Positions 53,522 to 63,980 of a DNA stretch of 64,000 bases are shown here, in pieces. Source of the DNA: Chitinophagales bacterium (GTDB lineage Bacteria; Bacteroidota; Bacteroidia; Chitinophagales; BACL12); NCBI GenBank assembly GCA_020636645.1, contig JACJXO010000001.1, positions 310,001 to 374,000 on the forward strand. Direction: 5' to 3'. How positions within the stretch are numbered: the stretch's first letter is position 1; the number at the start of each line of letters is the position of its first letter. Under the pieces are notes generated by a model. It made no database searches and was not told where the DNA came from. It was given only the letters and a program-made list of their open reading frames with translations. The position numbers were made by a program, and so were the translations under genes.

Positions 53522-55648
53522 TCAGTGCTGCACTGAGATCTGTTCAGACATAACAGATCCTCCTTCAGCTACATACAACAACGTATAAATTCCTGCGGGC
53601 AGTTGCGCTGTACTGATCCTGATGATCTCATTGTTACTGCCAATGACCTGACCGGCCCAGATTGTTCTTCCTGCCAGATCAGTAAGCTGTATGGTACCTG
53701 TTGCAGCGGTACCTTTCCATTCAATAACCAACTCGGTATTTGCAGGATTAGGATAAACAGATGCTGCATTTCTCAGCTCGTCGCCAATGGCATTGGCAAG
53801 CCCATCAGAAATATTGATGTTATCCAGATACAGGTTGTTGCCATATCCGTTGATGCTTCTGAAAACCACACTTACATAATCCTCACCAATGAAACTGCTC
53901 AGATCTATGCTGTCTGTACGCCACTGTGAACTGGAAGGAGTAAAGGCAAATGCTGTTGGTGTTCTGGTATCCAGATCATCCCCTTCTTTATAATAAACAG
54001 ATGTGGCAATGCCATCACAGGAAGTAACAACCAGTACTTCGAGTGCGTCTGTTCTTTCCACTACTCCCTGCTTGAAAGAGGCATAAGCCACATCAAAAGT
54101 TACTAGAGGCCCGGACATTCCTGCCAGATCAACCGGAATACTCAGCAGATCATCTTCTGCACCCGGATCGTTGTAGTCATAGTTGTTGACCCATACGGAT
54201 GCATCGCCCAGACTGGAAGCTTCCAATGTCCTCTCCCATCCATAAGCGGCACCACTGTTGTTTACAGACCAGCCGGCAGGTGGAAAAGCAGCTGCTTCAA
54301 AACCTTCTTCCACAGGAACCGATACACCTGTATTGAATACACTGAATGTTGTTTCACCACTATCGTTCATAGTGTTCATATCAGTTGATCCATTAGGTTC
54401 TGATGTATAAATTTCCATTACATGTATTCCATCGCCTGCAGTTACAGCCGGCAGGGTCACATTGGCAGTAGCAAGCGATGCCAGACTTCCTGACCAGTTG
54501 TAAGTATTCGGTGAACCCCCATCAATGGAATAATTGATAGTAACACTGTTCAATACATTGGCACCCCAGTTACGAATGGTCACTACGGGGGTTACACTTC
54601 CATCACAATCCTGGCCAACCGGTTGGCTAATATCTGTAACTCCGGCATCCAGGGCCAGCAAAATAAAGGGTTCGCAGGCGTCTGATGTGAGCAGTTCAGG
54701 ATAGAAGCTTTCAATAGCCGACCACATTCTGTCAGCCTGACCTTCTGTGAACATGTTCATGCAGTCATCATCTGTGTAGTCCATATAATTCATGAACATG
54801 ACTCCATCTCCGGAAGGACTGCAGGCATCATACTTAGGGTAGCCAGGGCAGCCGTAATTTTCAGACCCCTGATTCGGTGTGTCATCAACCAGGTCGCTTC
54901 CACCACAGCTGGAACCGTCGTCGCCCCATATGTGTCGCAGGTTGAAGCAGTGACCTAACTCATGTGTTGCGGTACGGCCAAGATCGTATGGAGGTGTTGC
55001 CGTTCCCTGGTCGCCGAAGTACTGGTAGTCAATGACAACCCCGTAGGTATCGCTGACAGTACCTGTTGGAAACTCACCATAACCAAGTATGCCACCAGAT
55101 ATATTACATACCCATATATTGAAGTACCTGGTGGGATCCCATTGATCCAGGCCTCCTGAAGCATAGAACTTCATCTGATCATCCAGACCGAAAGTGGTCA
55201 CAGTGGTCTCTCTTCTTTCAATTCCGTTGGTTGGTTCATCATCCGGATCTCTTTGTGCCAGGCAGAACTGAACCGGCAGAGAGCCGGCCACCGGTTTGAA
55301 CCCGGCCGGTGTATTCACGGTATCAGCATTCATACGCTGAAAGTCTTCATTGAGAATATCAATTTGCGACATGACCTGAGCATCAGATATATTCTGAGTA
55401 GCGGTCTTCCAAATGACGTGAACTACTACCGGAATGGTATAAGTATCTCCACCACTTCGGGTATCAATGTGGTTTGCGTCCAGCCATTCCTGGATGGCAT
55501 GCTCGGCCTCTGTGAGGCGAACCGCATACTTGGGATCCTGGCTGATCTTGTATTGGGTATAAGCATCAATGCCACAACGCTGTGCCTGAACCTGGGTTAC
55601 AATAAGGAAAACAGATCCAAGCAGGACCAATAGCATCTTTTTAAACAT
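53522..55648 (-). CDS. M43-family zinc metalloprotease with T9SS sorting domain
   Basis: Secreted protease of 708 residues. A signal peptide (about 1-22) is followed by the M43 domain with HELGHCFNLRHIWGD: His229, Glu230, His233 and His239, and a Met-turn region around MNYMDYTDDDCMN. After it come a CARDB-like Ig domain (about 335-430) and a MAM/jelly-roll-like region (about 445-615). The C-terminal 75 residues (VYPNPANTELVIEW, LTDLAGRTIWAG, PAGIYTLLY) are a T9SS type A sorting domain. It has its own -7 element and terminator, so it is a separate transcription unit inside the rpoC neighbourhood. Confidence 0.93.
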   Translation of the reverse strand: MFKKMLLVLLGSVFLIVTQVQAQRCGIDAYTQYKISQDPKYAVRLTEAEHAIQEWLDANHIDTRSGGDTYTIPVVVHVIWKTATQNISDAQVMSQIDILNEDFQRMNADTVNTPAGFKPVAGSLPVQFCLAQRDPDDEPTNGIERRETTVTTFGLDDQMKFYASGGLDQWDPTRYFNIWVCNISGGILGYGEFPTGTVSDTYGVVIDYQYFGDQGTATPPYDLGRTATHELGHCFNLRHIWGDDGSSCGGSDLVDDTPNQGSENYGCPGYPKYDACSPSGDGVMFMNYMDYTDDDCMNMFTEGQADRMWSAIESFYPELLTSDACEPFILLALDAGVTDISQPVGQDCDGSVTPVVTIRNWGANVLNSVTINYSIDGGSPNTYNWSGSLASLATANVTLPAVTAGDGIHVMEIYTSEPNGSTDMNTMNDSGETTFSVFNTGVSVPVEEGFEAAAFPPAGWSVNNSGAAYGWERTLEASSLGDASVWVNNYDYNDPGAEDDLLSIPVDLAGMSGPLVTFDVAYASFKQGVVERTDALEVLVVTSCDGIATSVYYKEGDDLDTRTPTAFAFTPSSSQWRTDSIDLSSFIGEDYVSVVFRSINGYGNNLYLDNINISDGLANAIGDELRNAASVYPNPANTELVIEWKGTAATGTIQLTDLAGRTIWAGQVIGSNNEIIRISTAQLPAGIYTLLYVAEGGSVMSEQISVQH

Positions 55649-55673
55649 GATAAGGAGTCATTTAATTATTTAT

Positions 55674-55701
55674 CAAAGTTACGATTTAGTTAACTGTCAA
55701 A
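55674..55701 (-). promoter_or_regulatory. Promoter of the M43 protease gene
   Basis: On the minus strand TTTG (55701-55698), a 16-nt spacer, then TAACTTTG (55681-55674). The -7 match is full; the spacer is slightly short. The ATG is 25 nt downstream. Confidence 0.58.
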
Positions 55702-55751
55702 AAATGCTGTTAGTCATCAAATAGCCATGAATGCTGCTTAAAAAACTGCAC

Positions 55752-55784
55752 AAAAAAAAACCGGAAAGATCACTTTCCGGTTTT
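55752..55784 (-). terminator. Rho-independent terminator after rpoC
   Basis: A 12-bp stem (55757-55768 with 55773-55784), 4-nt loop, followed on the minus strand by further T residues (T-run 55760-55752). It ends the rpoB-rpoC transcript 25 bp past the rpoC stop. Confidence 0.92.
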
Positions 55785-55808
55785 ATAGATTGCTTTACAT
55801 GATAACTA

Positions 55809-58800
55809 TCAATTACTCTCGCTTGTTACCTCTTCCTCGTGCACCATCATGGCTTCCAGTTCATCTTTGGATCCGATGATGAGTTGATCGAACTCTCGAA
55901 GTCCGGTACCTGCAGGTATCTTATGACCTACAATCACATTCTCTTTCAGACCAGCCAGCGTGTCTATACGGGCTGAAATGGAGGCCTGACTGAGTACCTT
56001 GGTCGTTTCCTGGAAGGAAGCTGCAGATATCCAGCTGGTAGTGCCCAGAGAGCTCTTCGTAATACCCTGAAGAGTTGGCGTAGCAGTAGCCGGTGTAGCA
56101 TCGCGGTATTCAACCGGTGTTTTGTCAGCACGTTTCAGCAAGCTGTTCTCTTCACGAACCTGACGAAGGGTAACGATCTGACCAGCACGCAGGTTGGAAC
56201 TGTCGCCGGCTTCAGTGATAACCTTTTTGTCAAAGATCCGGTCGTTCTCTTCAAGGAAGTCAGTCTTATCAACCAGCTGCCCTTCCAGGAACCTGGTATC
56301 ACCCGGATCAGTGATGGTCATCTTACGCATCATCTGGCGAACGATCACCTCAATATGCTTATCGTTGATCTTCACACCCTGGAGACGATATACTTCCTGA
56401 ATTTCATTCACAATGTATTCCTGCAGTGCATAAGGTCCTTTAATAGACAGAATATCACCCGGAGTGATGGCTCCATCACTTAATGGCATACCGGCATACA
56501 CATAGTCGTTCTCCTGAATGAGGATCTGCTTGCTCAGCGGCACCAGGTACTTGCGAACTTCTCCATCCTTATTCTCGATAATGACCTCACGGTTACCACG
56601 CTTGATCTTACCGTAGCTTGCCACACCATCGATCTCTGCCACAACTGCAGGATTGCTTGGGTTTCGGGCCTCAAAGAGTTCCGTTACCCTGGGCAGACCA
56701 CCCGTGATGTCTTTCACTTTACCAAGAGCTCTCGGAATCTTGGCAATGATCTGACCCGGACGAATGTCATCTGCTTTTTCAGGCATGATGTGGGCACCCA
56801 CCGGAAGGTTGTGTGTTCCGATGATATTACCTTTCTTATCAAGCAGGTTGATGGTCGGGATCTTCTTCTTATCGCGTGTATCAATGATCACCTTTTCTCT
56901 GTGACCGGTTTGCTCATCGGTTTCTTCGCGGAAGGTGATACCATCAATGATATCTTCATAATCTACTTTACCACCTACTTCAGATACGATGACGGCATTG
57001 AACGGATCCCAGCTGCAGAGTACATCTCCTTTGCTGATAACGTCTCCTTCTTTCACCAGCAGGTTAGAACCGTAAGGCACGTTGTTGGTGATGAAGAGTT
57101 TACCTGTTTTCGGATCTACGATGCGCAGTTCGCCGGTACGTCCCAGTACCACACGAACTTTCTTGCCTTCCTCGTTTTCAGAATCTACGAAACGCAGACC
57201 ATCAAACTCAACTTTACCGTCAAACTTGGCCAGCAACTTGGATTCTGTATCAATACTTCCGGCCACACCACCCACGTGGAAGGTACGCAGTGTCAGCTGT
57301 GTACCCGGCTCACCGATAGACTGAGCAGCTACAATTCCCACTGCATCACCCATCTGGGCCATCCGGTTGTTGGTCATGTTGGTACCGTAGCACTTCACAC
57401 AAACTCCACGCTTGGATTCGCAGGCCAGTACCGAGCGGATCTCCACCATTTCAATAGCGGTCTCATCGATACGGGTTGCTTCTTTTGCAGTGATCAGATC
57501 ACCTGCATTTATGATCAGTTCATCGGTTATAGGATCGTACACGTCATGCAGAGAGGTACGACCAATGATCCGTTCGCTCAGTGGTTCTACGATATCCTCA
57601 TTGTCTTTCAGCGCATAAACTGCAATACCTCTCAGGGTACCGCAATCCTCTTCCGTAATGACCACGTCCTGGGCTACATCCACCAGACGACGGGTCAGAT
57701 AACCTGCATCGGCTGTTTTCAGTGCCGTATCGGCCAGACCCTTACGGGCACCGTGTGTAGAGATAAAGTATTCAAGTACCGACAAACCACCTTTTAGGTT
57801 AGAGAGGATCGGGTTTTCGATGATCTCTCCACCGCCGGTATTGCCTGATTTCCTTGGCTTGGCCATCAGACCACGCATGGCAGCAAGCTGCCGGATCTGT
57901 TCTTTGGAACCCCTGGCGCCACTATCCAGCATCATGAACACAGAGTTGAAGCCCTGTTTGTCATTTGTGAGTTGATTGATCAGCTCGCCGGTCAGACGTG
58001 TGTTCAGCCTTGACCAGATATCAATGATCTGGTTATAGCGTTCCTTATCTGTGATGAAACCGTTCATGTAGTTGTAGATCACTTCATCTACTTCTCCCTG
58101 AGCACGTTCCACCAGTTTTTGCTTGTCTTCTACTTCTACCAGGTCACCGATATTGAATGACAGACCTCCGCGGAATGCCCAACGGAATCCGAGATCCTTG
58201 ATATCATCCAGGAACTTGGCAGTGGTAGGCACATCGGTGGTTTTAATGATCTCACCGATCACTTTACCGATAGCCTTCTTGGTTAGCAGCAGGTTGATGA
58301 ATCCTACCTGAGCAGGAACCACTTCGTTGAAGATGACCCGTCCTACAGTGGTCTCAATGATCTGCCAGTCCATCTGCTCATCTTTGAGCACTTGAACACG
58401 ACAGCGGATATTCGCATGCAGATCGATCTTCTTTTCGTTGTATGCGATGATGACCTCTTCGGCAGAATAGAACACTTTGCCTTCACCGCGAATGGGTTCT
58501 TCCTTGGTGCTCTTCTTTCCTTTAGAGATATAATAAAGACCCAGAACCATATCCTGAGAAGGTACCGTCATCGGGTTACCGCTCTGCGGGTTCAGGATAT
58601 TGTGGGCAGACAACATCAGCATCTGCGCTTCCAGGATAGCGGCATTGCTCAACGGCACGTGCACAGCCATCTGGTCACCGTCAAAGTCGGCGTTGAATGC
58701 AGAACACACCAGTGGGTGCAGCTGAATAGCCTTGCCTTCTATTAGTTTCGGCTGGAAAGCCTGAATAGACAAACGGTGCAGTGTTGGCGCCCTGTTCAGC

Positions 58801-60131
58801 AGAACGGGGTGACCTTTCAGGATATTTTCGAGAATATCCCATACAACGGCTTCTTTCTTGTCAACCAGTTTCTTGGCAGACTTGACCGTTTTTACGATAC
58901 CCCTTTCGATCAGTTTACGAATGATGAACGGCTTAAAGAGTTCAGCTGCCATATCTTTCGGCAGTCCGCACTCATGCAGTTTCAATTCGGGACCTACCAC
59001 GATCACAGAACGACCGGAATAGTCAACCCGCTTACCGAGCAGGTTCTGACGGAAGCGGCCCTGCTTACCTTTCAGTACATCGCTGAGTGATTTCAGTGCA
59101 CGTCCACCTTCTGCTTTTACAGCGTTTGATTTCCGACTGTTGTCGAACAAGGAGTCAACAGCTTCCTGCAGCATACGCTTTTCGTTACGCAGGATCACTT
59201 CAGGAGCCTTGATCTCGATCAGTCGCTTCAGACGGTTGTTGCGGATGATGACACGGCGATACAGGTCGTTCAGATCAGAGCTGGCAAAACGACCGCCATC
59301 CAGTGGCACAAGCGGGCGCAGTTCCGGCGGAATGACGGGCAGATACTGTACGATCATCCATTCCGGTTTGTTTTCCAGGTGCTCATTCGCTTCGCGGAAA
59401 CTTTCTACCACACTCAGGCGCTTCAAGGCTTCTGCCTTACGCTGCTGAGAGGTTTCGGTATTTGCCTGGTGGCGAAGAGCAGCTGCCATTTCGTCCAGGT
59501 TGATCCGGCTCAGCATGGTATGCACCGCAGGTGCTCCCATGTCAGCAATGAACTTGTTCGGATCGTGGTCATCCAGCATCTGGTTCTCCTGACCCAGAGC
59601 ATCCAGGATGTCAAAATATTCTTCTTCCGTGATCAGATCATGGGTGTCATACTTCTTCAGTTCACCATTGATGGTGATACCTTCTGCAGCGGGTCCCGGC
59701 TGGATCACACAGAAACGCTCGTAATAAATTACGGAGTCCAGTTTCTTGGAAGACATACCAAGCAGATATCCGATCTTGTTGGGCAGTGATTTGAAGTACC
59801 AGATATGTACAACAGGTACAACAAGTTTGATATGGCCCATGCGTTCGCGGCGAACCTTTTTCTCGGTCACTTCCACACCGCAACGATCGCACACAATGCC
59901 TTTGTAACGGATACGTTTATACTTACCGCAATAACATTCGTAGTCCTTGATAGGGCCGAAAATGCGTTCGCAGAAAAGTCCGTCACGTTCCGGCTTATAG
60001 GTCCGGTAATTAATGGTTTCCGGCTTCAGTACTTCACCATAGGAACGTTCCAGAATGGTATCTGGAGACGAAAGACCAATGATGATCTTCGTGAAGTCAG
60101 ATTTGATCTTGAGATCCTTTTTAAAAGGCAT
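55809..60131 (-). CDS. rpoC: DNA-directed RNA polymerase subunit beta'
   Basis: Largest subunit of RNA polymerase, 1440 residues. Seen: the N-terminal zinc-binding CYCGKYKRIRYKGIVCDRCG, the catalytic NADFDGDQM, bridge-helix-region sequences near the middle, a second zinc cluster around CESKRGVCVKCYG, and the C-terminal trigger-loop and clamp regions. It follows rpoB by 36 nt on the same strand. It is complete and ends before a strong terminator. Confidence 0.98.
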   Translation of the reverse strand: MPFKKDLKIKSDFTKIIIGLSSPDTILERSYGEVLKPETINYRTYKPERDGLFCERIFGPIKDYECYCGKYKRIRYKGIVCDRCGVEVTEKKVRRERMGHIKLVVPVVHIWYFKSLPNKIGYLLGMSSKKLDSVIYYERFCVIQPGPAAEGITINGELKKYDTHDLITEEEYFDILDALGQENQMLDDHDPNKFIADMGAPAVHTMLSRINLDEMAAALRHQANTETSQQRKAEALKRLSVVESFREANEHLENKPEWMIVQYLPVIPPELRPLVPLDGGRFASSDLNDLYRRVIIRNNRLKRLIEIKAPEVILRNEKRMLQEAVDSLFDNSRKSNAVKAEGGRALKSLSDVLKGKQGRFRQNLLGKRVDYSGRSVIVVGPELKLHECGLPKDMAAELFKPFIIRKLIERGIVKTVKSAKKLVDKKEAVVWDILENILKGHPVLLNRAPTLHRLSIQAFQPKLIEGKAIQLHPLVCSAFNADFDGDQMAVHVPLSNAAILEAQMLMLSAHNILNPQSGNPMTVPSQDMVLGLYYISKGKKSTKEEPIRGEGKVFYSAEEVIIAYNEKKIDLHANIRCRVQVLKDEQMDWQIIETTVGRVIFNEVVPAQVGFINLLLTKKAIGKVIGEIIKTTDVPTTAKFLDDIKDLGFRWAFRGGLSFNIGDLVEVEDKQKLVERAQGEVDEVIYNYMNGFITDKERYNQIIDIWSRLNTRLTGELINQLTNDKQGFNSVFMMLDSGARGSKEQIRQLAAMRGLMAKPRKSGNTGGGEIIENPILSNLKGGLSVLEYFISTHGARKGLADTALKTADAGYLTRRLVDVAQDVVITEEDCGTLRGIAVYALKDNEDIVEPLSERIIGRTSLHDVYDPITDELIINAGDLITAKEATRIDETAIEMVEIRSVLACESKRGVCVKCYGTNMTNNRMAQMGDAVGIVAAQSIGEPGTQLTLRTFHVGGVAGSIDTESKLLAKFDGKVEFDGLRFVDSENEEGKKVRVVLGRTGELRIVDPKTGKLFITNNVPYGSNLLVKEGDVISKGDVLCSWDPFNAVIVSEVGGKVDYEDIIDGITFREETDEQTGHREKVIIDTRDKKKIPTINLLDKKGNIIGTHNLPVGAHIMPEKADDIRPGQIIAKIPRALGKVKDITGGLPRVTELFEARNPSNPAVVAEIDGVASYGKIKRGNREVIIENKDGEVRKYLVPLSKQILIQENDYVYAGMPLSDGAITPGDILSIKGPYALQEYIVNEIQEVYRLQGVKINDKHIEVIVRQMMRKMTITDPGDTRFLEGQLVDKTDFLEENDRIFDKKVITEAGDSSNLRAGQIVTLRQVREENSLLKRADKTPVEYRDATPATATPTLQGITKSSLGTTSWISAASFQETTKVLSQASISARIDTLAGLKENVIVGHKIPAGTGLREFDQLIIGSKDELEAMMVHEEEVTSESN

Positions 60132-60167
60132 ATGCTGCTCTCCTTTTTATTGCGTTAAAAAAACGGA

Positions 60168-63100
60168 TCACTCAAATTTCAGATCCAGGGTCAGACCCCT
60201 GAGTTCGTGGATCAACACGTTGAACGATTCAGGAATGTTCGGCGTGGGCAGGTTTTCTCCTTTCACAATAGACTCGTAGGTCTTAGCTCGACCGATGATA
60301 TCATCGCTCTTCACGGTAAGAAGTTCCTGCAGGATGTTGGAAGCACCGTAGGCTTCCAGCGCCCATACTTCCATTTCACCGAAACGCTGACCACCGAACT
60401 GCGCCTTACCTCCCAGCGGCTGCTGGGTGATGAGGGAGTATGGTCCGATGGAGCGGGCATGCATCTTATCATCCACCATGTGGTTGAGTTTCAGCATGTA
60501 GATCACCCCAACTGTTGCCTGCTGGTGGAAGCGTTCACCTGTTTCTCCGTCATAGAGATAGGTCTTACCGAGTTCCGGCAGACCAGCCTCTTTGATCTGG
60601 TCAGATATTTCGCCCAGGTTGGCACCGTCGAAGATCGGGGTGGCATATTTGACACCCAGTTTCTCTCCGGCCCATCCGAGAACAGTTTCATAGATCTGCC
60701 CGAGGTTCATACGGGAAGGCACACCCAATGGGTTCAGCACGATATCTACCGGTGTACCGTCTTCGAGGAAAGGCATGTCCTCTTCCCGGACGATACGGGC
60801 AACGATACCCTTGTTTCCGTGGCGACCGGCCAGCTTATCACCGACCTTCAGCTTGCGCTTCTTCGCCAGAAATACCTTGGCCAGTTTCAATACCCCGTTT
60901 GGCAGTTCATCGCCCACGCTGATATTGAATTTTTCCCGCTTGTAGCGACCCAGTTCTTCGTTCACCTTGATGCCGTAGTTATGCAGCACCATTCTCACAT
61001 CATCATCCACAGGTGCTTCACCGGTCCAGCCATAAGGATTGATATCATTATAGTGGATTCCTTCCAGCATTTTCTGTGTGAACTTGGTCTTGGCTGGTAC
61101 CACCTCTTCATTCAGTGTGGTGCGGATACCTGCAGACTTCTTGTCTTTCAGCAATACCAGCAGCTTGGCTACCAGGATCTCCTTCAGTTCAGCCAGTACC
61201 CTTTCATGATCTTTGTCGAGTTTCTCGAGTGCGATCTTTTCGCGGGTCTTGGCATTCTTATCTTTCTTGGCACGGGCAAACAGTTTTTTGTCTATGACCG
61301 TACCTTCCAGTGAAGGAGGTGCTTTCAGAGATGCATCTTTCACATCGCCGGCTTTGTCGCCAAAGATGGCCCGGAGCAGTTTTTCTTCCGGTGTCGGGTC
61401 GGTCTCTCCTTTCGGGGTGATCTTACCGATCATGATGTCGCCTTCCTTGATATTGGCACCGATACGAATGATACCGTTGGCATCAAGGTCTTTGGTCATC
61501 TCTTCCGATACGTTCGGAATATCTGCTGTCAGTTCTTCTTCACCCAGCTTGGTGTCACGTACTTCCAGTTCATATTCTTCAATATGGATGGAGGTGAAGA
61601 TATCTTCCTTCACGATCCTTTCAGAGATCACGATGGCATCTTCAAAGTTGTACCCTTTCCATGGCATGAAAGCCACTTTGAGGTTGACACCCAGAGCCAG
61701 TTCACCTTTATCAGTGGCATAGCCTTCGCACAGTACCTGTCCGGCCACGACCTTATCGCCTTTGGAAACGATAGGCTTGATATTGATACAGGTGCTCTGG
61801 TTGGTCTTTTTGAACTTACGCAGTCTGTAAACTTTCTTGTCTTCCTCAAAGCTCAGCAGCCTGCTCTTCTCATCACGGTCATAGCGGATGTGGATCTCAT
61901 TGGCATCCACATATTCTACTACACCATTGCCTTCTGCGTTGATGAGCATCTTAGAGTCGGCGGCAACTTTCTGTTCCAGACCGGTACCTACCACAGGCGC
62001 CTGCGGGCGCAGCAGCGGAACGGCCTGACGCTGCATGTTCGAGCCCATGAGGGCACGGTTGGCATCGTCGTGTTCGAGGAACGGGATCATGGAAGCAGAA
62101 ACCCCTACGATCTGGTTGGGGGCTACGTCCATATATTGGATGCGATCGGGTTCGTATTCAGGAAAATCACCCTGTTCACGGCACTTCACGCGGTCGTTGA
62201 TGAAATTACCTTTGTCATCTACCTTGGCATTGGCCTGGGCAATGACCATATGGTCTTCTTCTTCTGCATTCAGGTACACCACTTCACCCTTGGCTTCCAC
62301 TTTGCCTTTGACCACTTTGCGATAAGGCGTTTCGATGAAGCCCATCTTGTTGATCTTGGCATGGACGCACAGGGTAGAGATCAGACCGATGTTCGGACCT
62401 TCCGGGGTTTCGATGGTACACAGGCGGCCATAGTGGCTGTAGTGTACGTCACGCACCTCGAAACCGGCACGTTCACGGCTCAGACCACCAGGTCCGAGAG
62501 CTGAGATACGGCGTTTATGGGTGATCTCTGCCAGCGGGTTGACCTGATCCAGAAACTGGCTCAGCTGGCTGGTACCGAAGAAGGAATTGATAACAGAAGA
62601 CAGCGTTCTGGCATTGATCAGTTCGATCGGGGTGAACACTTCATTGTCACGTACGTTCATCCGTTCGCGGATGGTACGAGCCATACGTGCCAGACCCACA
62701 CCGAACTGTGCATAGAGCTGTTCGCCAACAGTACGCACCCGGCGGTTGCTCAGGTGGTCAATGTCGTCGATCTCTGCTTTGTTGTTAGAAAGCTCAACGA
62801 GATATTTGACAATAGCAATGATGTCGGCCTTGGTCAGGACCTTGGTATCCAGGGAGGTTTCCATCCCCAGTTTCTCGTTGATCTTATAGCGGCCTACTTC
62901 CCCAAGGTCGTAGCGCTTGTCTGAGAAGAACAGTTTGTCGATGATACCGCGGGCGGTTTCATCATCAGGTGGTTCAGCACCACGCAGCTGACGGTATATC
63001 TGCTGCACGGCCTCGAGCTCAGAGTTGGACACATCCTTCTGGAGGGTGTTGAGGATGATGGTATAATCACTGACCACTTCGTCGAGGGTCAGGATCACGT

Positions 63101-63980
63101 GGCTCACACCTGTTTCCAGGATATGGTCTATATTCTCTTCAGTGAGGATGGTATCTCTTTCGAGGATCACTTCGTTCCGCTCGATGGACACTACCTCTCC
63201 GGTATCTTCGTCAACGAAATCCTCTCTCCAGGTCTTGAGGACCCGTGCGGCCAGTTTCCTTCCGATGTTCTTCTTCAGGGTCTTGGCATCTGCCTTGAGT
63301 TCTTCGGCCAGGCCGAACAATTCGAGGATATCCTTATCGGTGTCATAGCCTATGGCACGCAATAACGTAGTAACCGGGAATTTCTTCTTCCGGTCGATGT
63401 AGGCATACATCACGTTATTGATGTCAGTGGCAAATTCCATCCAGGCACCCTTGAACGGGATGACCCTGGCTGAATAGATCTTGGATCCGTTTGGATGAAT
63501 ACTCTGTCCGAAGAATACACCGGGTGAGCGGTGCAACTGAGACACGACGATCCTTTCTGCTCCGTTTATGATAAATGTCCCTTTCGGGGTCATATACGGA
63601 ATGTTGCCCAGGAAAACATCCTGAACAATGGTCTGGAAATCGATGTGTTCTTCGTCGTTACAGGACAGGCGCAACTTGGCTTTCAATGGAACGCTATAGG
63701 TCAGTCCACGCTCCATACACTCGTCCATCGAGTAACGGGGCGGATCGACGAAATAGTCCAGGAATTCCAGCAGGAAGATGTTGCGGGCATCGGTGATCGG
63801 GAAGTTTTCCATGAACACCTTGTACAGCCCTTCATTGCTGCGGTTCTCCTGGGTCGTTTCCAGCTGAAAGAAGTCCTTAAAGGACTGGACCTGAATATCT
63901 AGCAGATCCGGGTAATCAGTTGCTTTACGTATTTTACCAAAATTGATCCTTTCTGTTGGCTTGGATGATTTCGCTGGCAT
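60168..63980 (-). CDS. rpoB: DNA-directed RNA polymerase subunit beta
   Basis: Second-largest RNA polymerase subunit, 1270 residues, full length with its ATG at 63980. The rifampicin-binding region reads SQLSQFLDQVNPLAEITHK and then RRISALGPGG; the positions equivalent to E. coli Asp516, His526 and Ser531 keep the sensitive residues, while the Asn518 position is Val. Late conserved blocks such as GRHGNKGIVARIV, GVPSRMNLGQIYE and KAQFGGQRFGEMEVWALEAYGA are present. Only 20 bp of upstream sequence is in the window, so its promoter and neighbours (usually ribosomal protein genes) are not visible. Confidence 0.98.
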   Translation of the reverse strand: MPAKSSKPTERINFGKIRKATDYPDLLDIQVQSFKDFFQLETTQENRSNEGLYKVFMENFPITDARNIFLLEFLDYFVDPPRYSMDECMERGLTYSVPLKAKLRLSCNDEEHIDFQTIVQDVFLGNIPYMTPKGTFIINGAERIVVSQLHRSPGVFFGQSIHPNGSKIYSARVIPFKGAWMEFATDINNVMYAYIDRKKKFPVTTLLRAIGYDTDKDILELFGLAEELKADAKTLKKNIGRKLAARVLKTWREDFVDEDTGEVVSIERNEVILERDTILTEENIDHILETGVSHVILTLDEVVSDYTIILNTLQKDVSNSELEAVQQIYRQLRGAEPPDDETARGIIDKLFFSDKRYDLGEVGRYKINEKLGMETSLDTKVLTKADIIAIVKYLVELSNNKAEIDDIDHLSNRRVRTVGEQLYAQFGVGLARMARTIRERMNVRDNEVFTPIELINARTLSSVINSFFGTSQLSQFLDQVNPLAEITHKRRISALGPGGLSRERAGFEVRDVHYSHYGRLCTIETPEGPNIGLISTLCVHAKINKMGFIETPYRKVVKGKVEAKGEVVYLNAEEEDHMVIAQANAKVDDKGNFINDRVKCREQGDFPEYEPDRIQYMDVAPNQIVGVSASMIPFLEHDDANRALMGSNMQRQAVPLLRPQAPVVGTGLEQKVAADSKMLINAEGNGVVEYVDANEIHIRYDRDEKSRLLSFEEDKKVYRLRKFKKTNQSTCINIKPIVSKGDKVVAGQVLCEGYATDKGELALGVNLKVAFMPWKGYNFEDAIVISERIVKEDIFTSIHIEEYELEVRDTKLGEEELTADIPNVSEEMTKDLDANGIIRIGANIKEGDIMIGKITPKGETDPTPEEKLLRAIFGDKAGDVKDASLKAPPSLEGTVIDKKLFARAKKDKNAKTREKIALEKLDKDHERVLAELKEILVAKLLVLLKDKKSAGIRTTLNEEVVPAKTKFTQKMLEGIHYNDINPYGWTGEAPVDDDVRMVLHNYGIKVNEELGRYKREKFNISVGDELPNGVLKLAKVFLAKKRKLKVGDKLAGRHGNKGIVARIVREEDMPFLEDGTPVDIVLNPLGVPSRMNLGQIYETVLGWAGEKLGVKYATPIFDGANLGEISDQIKEAGLPELGKTYLYDGETGERFHQQATVGVIYMLKLNHMVDDKMHARSIGPYSLITQQPLGGKAQFGGQRFGEMEVWALEAYGASNILQELLTVKSDDIIGRAKTYESIVKGENLPTPNIPESFNVLIHELRGLTLDLKFE

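Noticed and set aside
60207..61313. Long plus-strand open frames opposite rpoB and rpoC
   Set aside because: They are antisense shadows of highly conserved genes with no family resemblance of their own.
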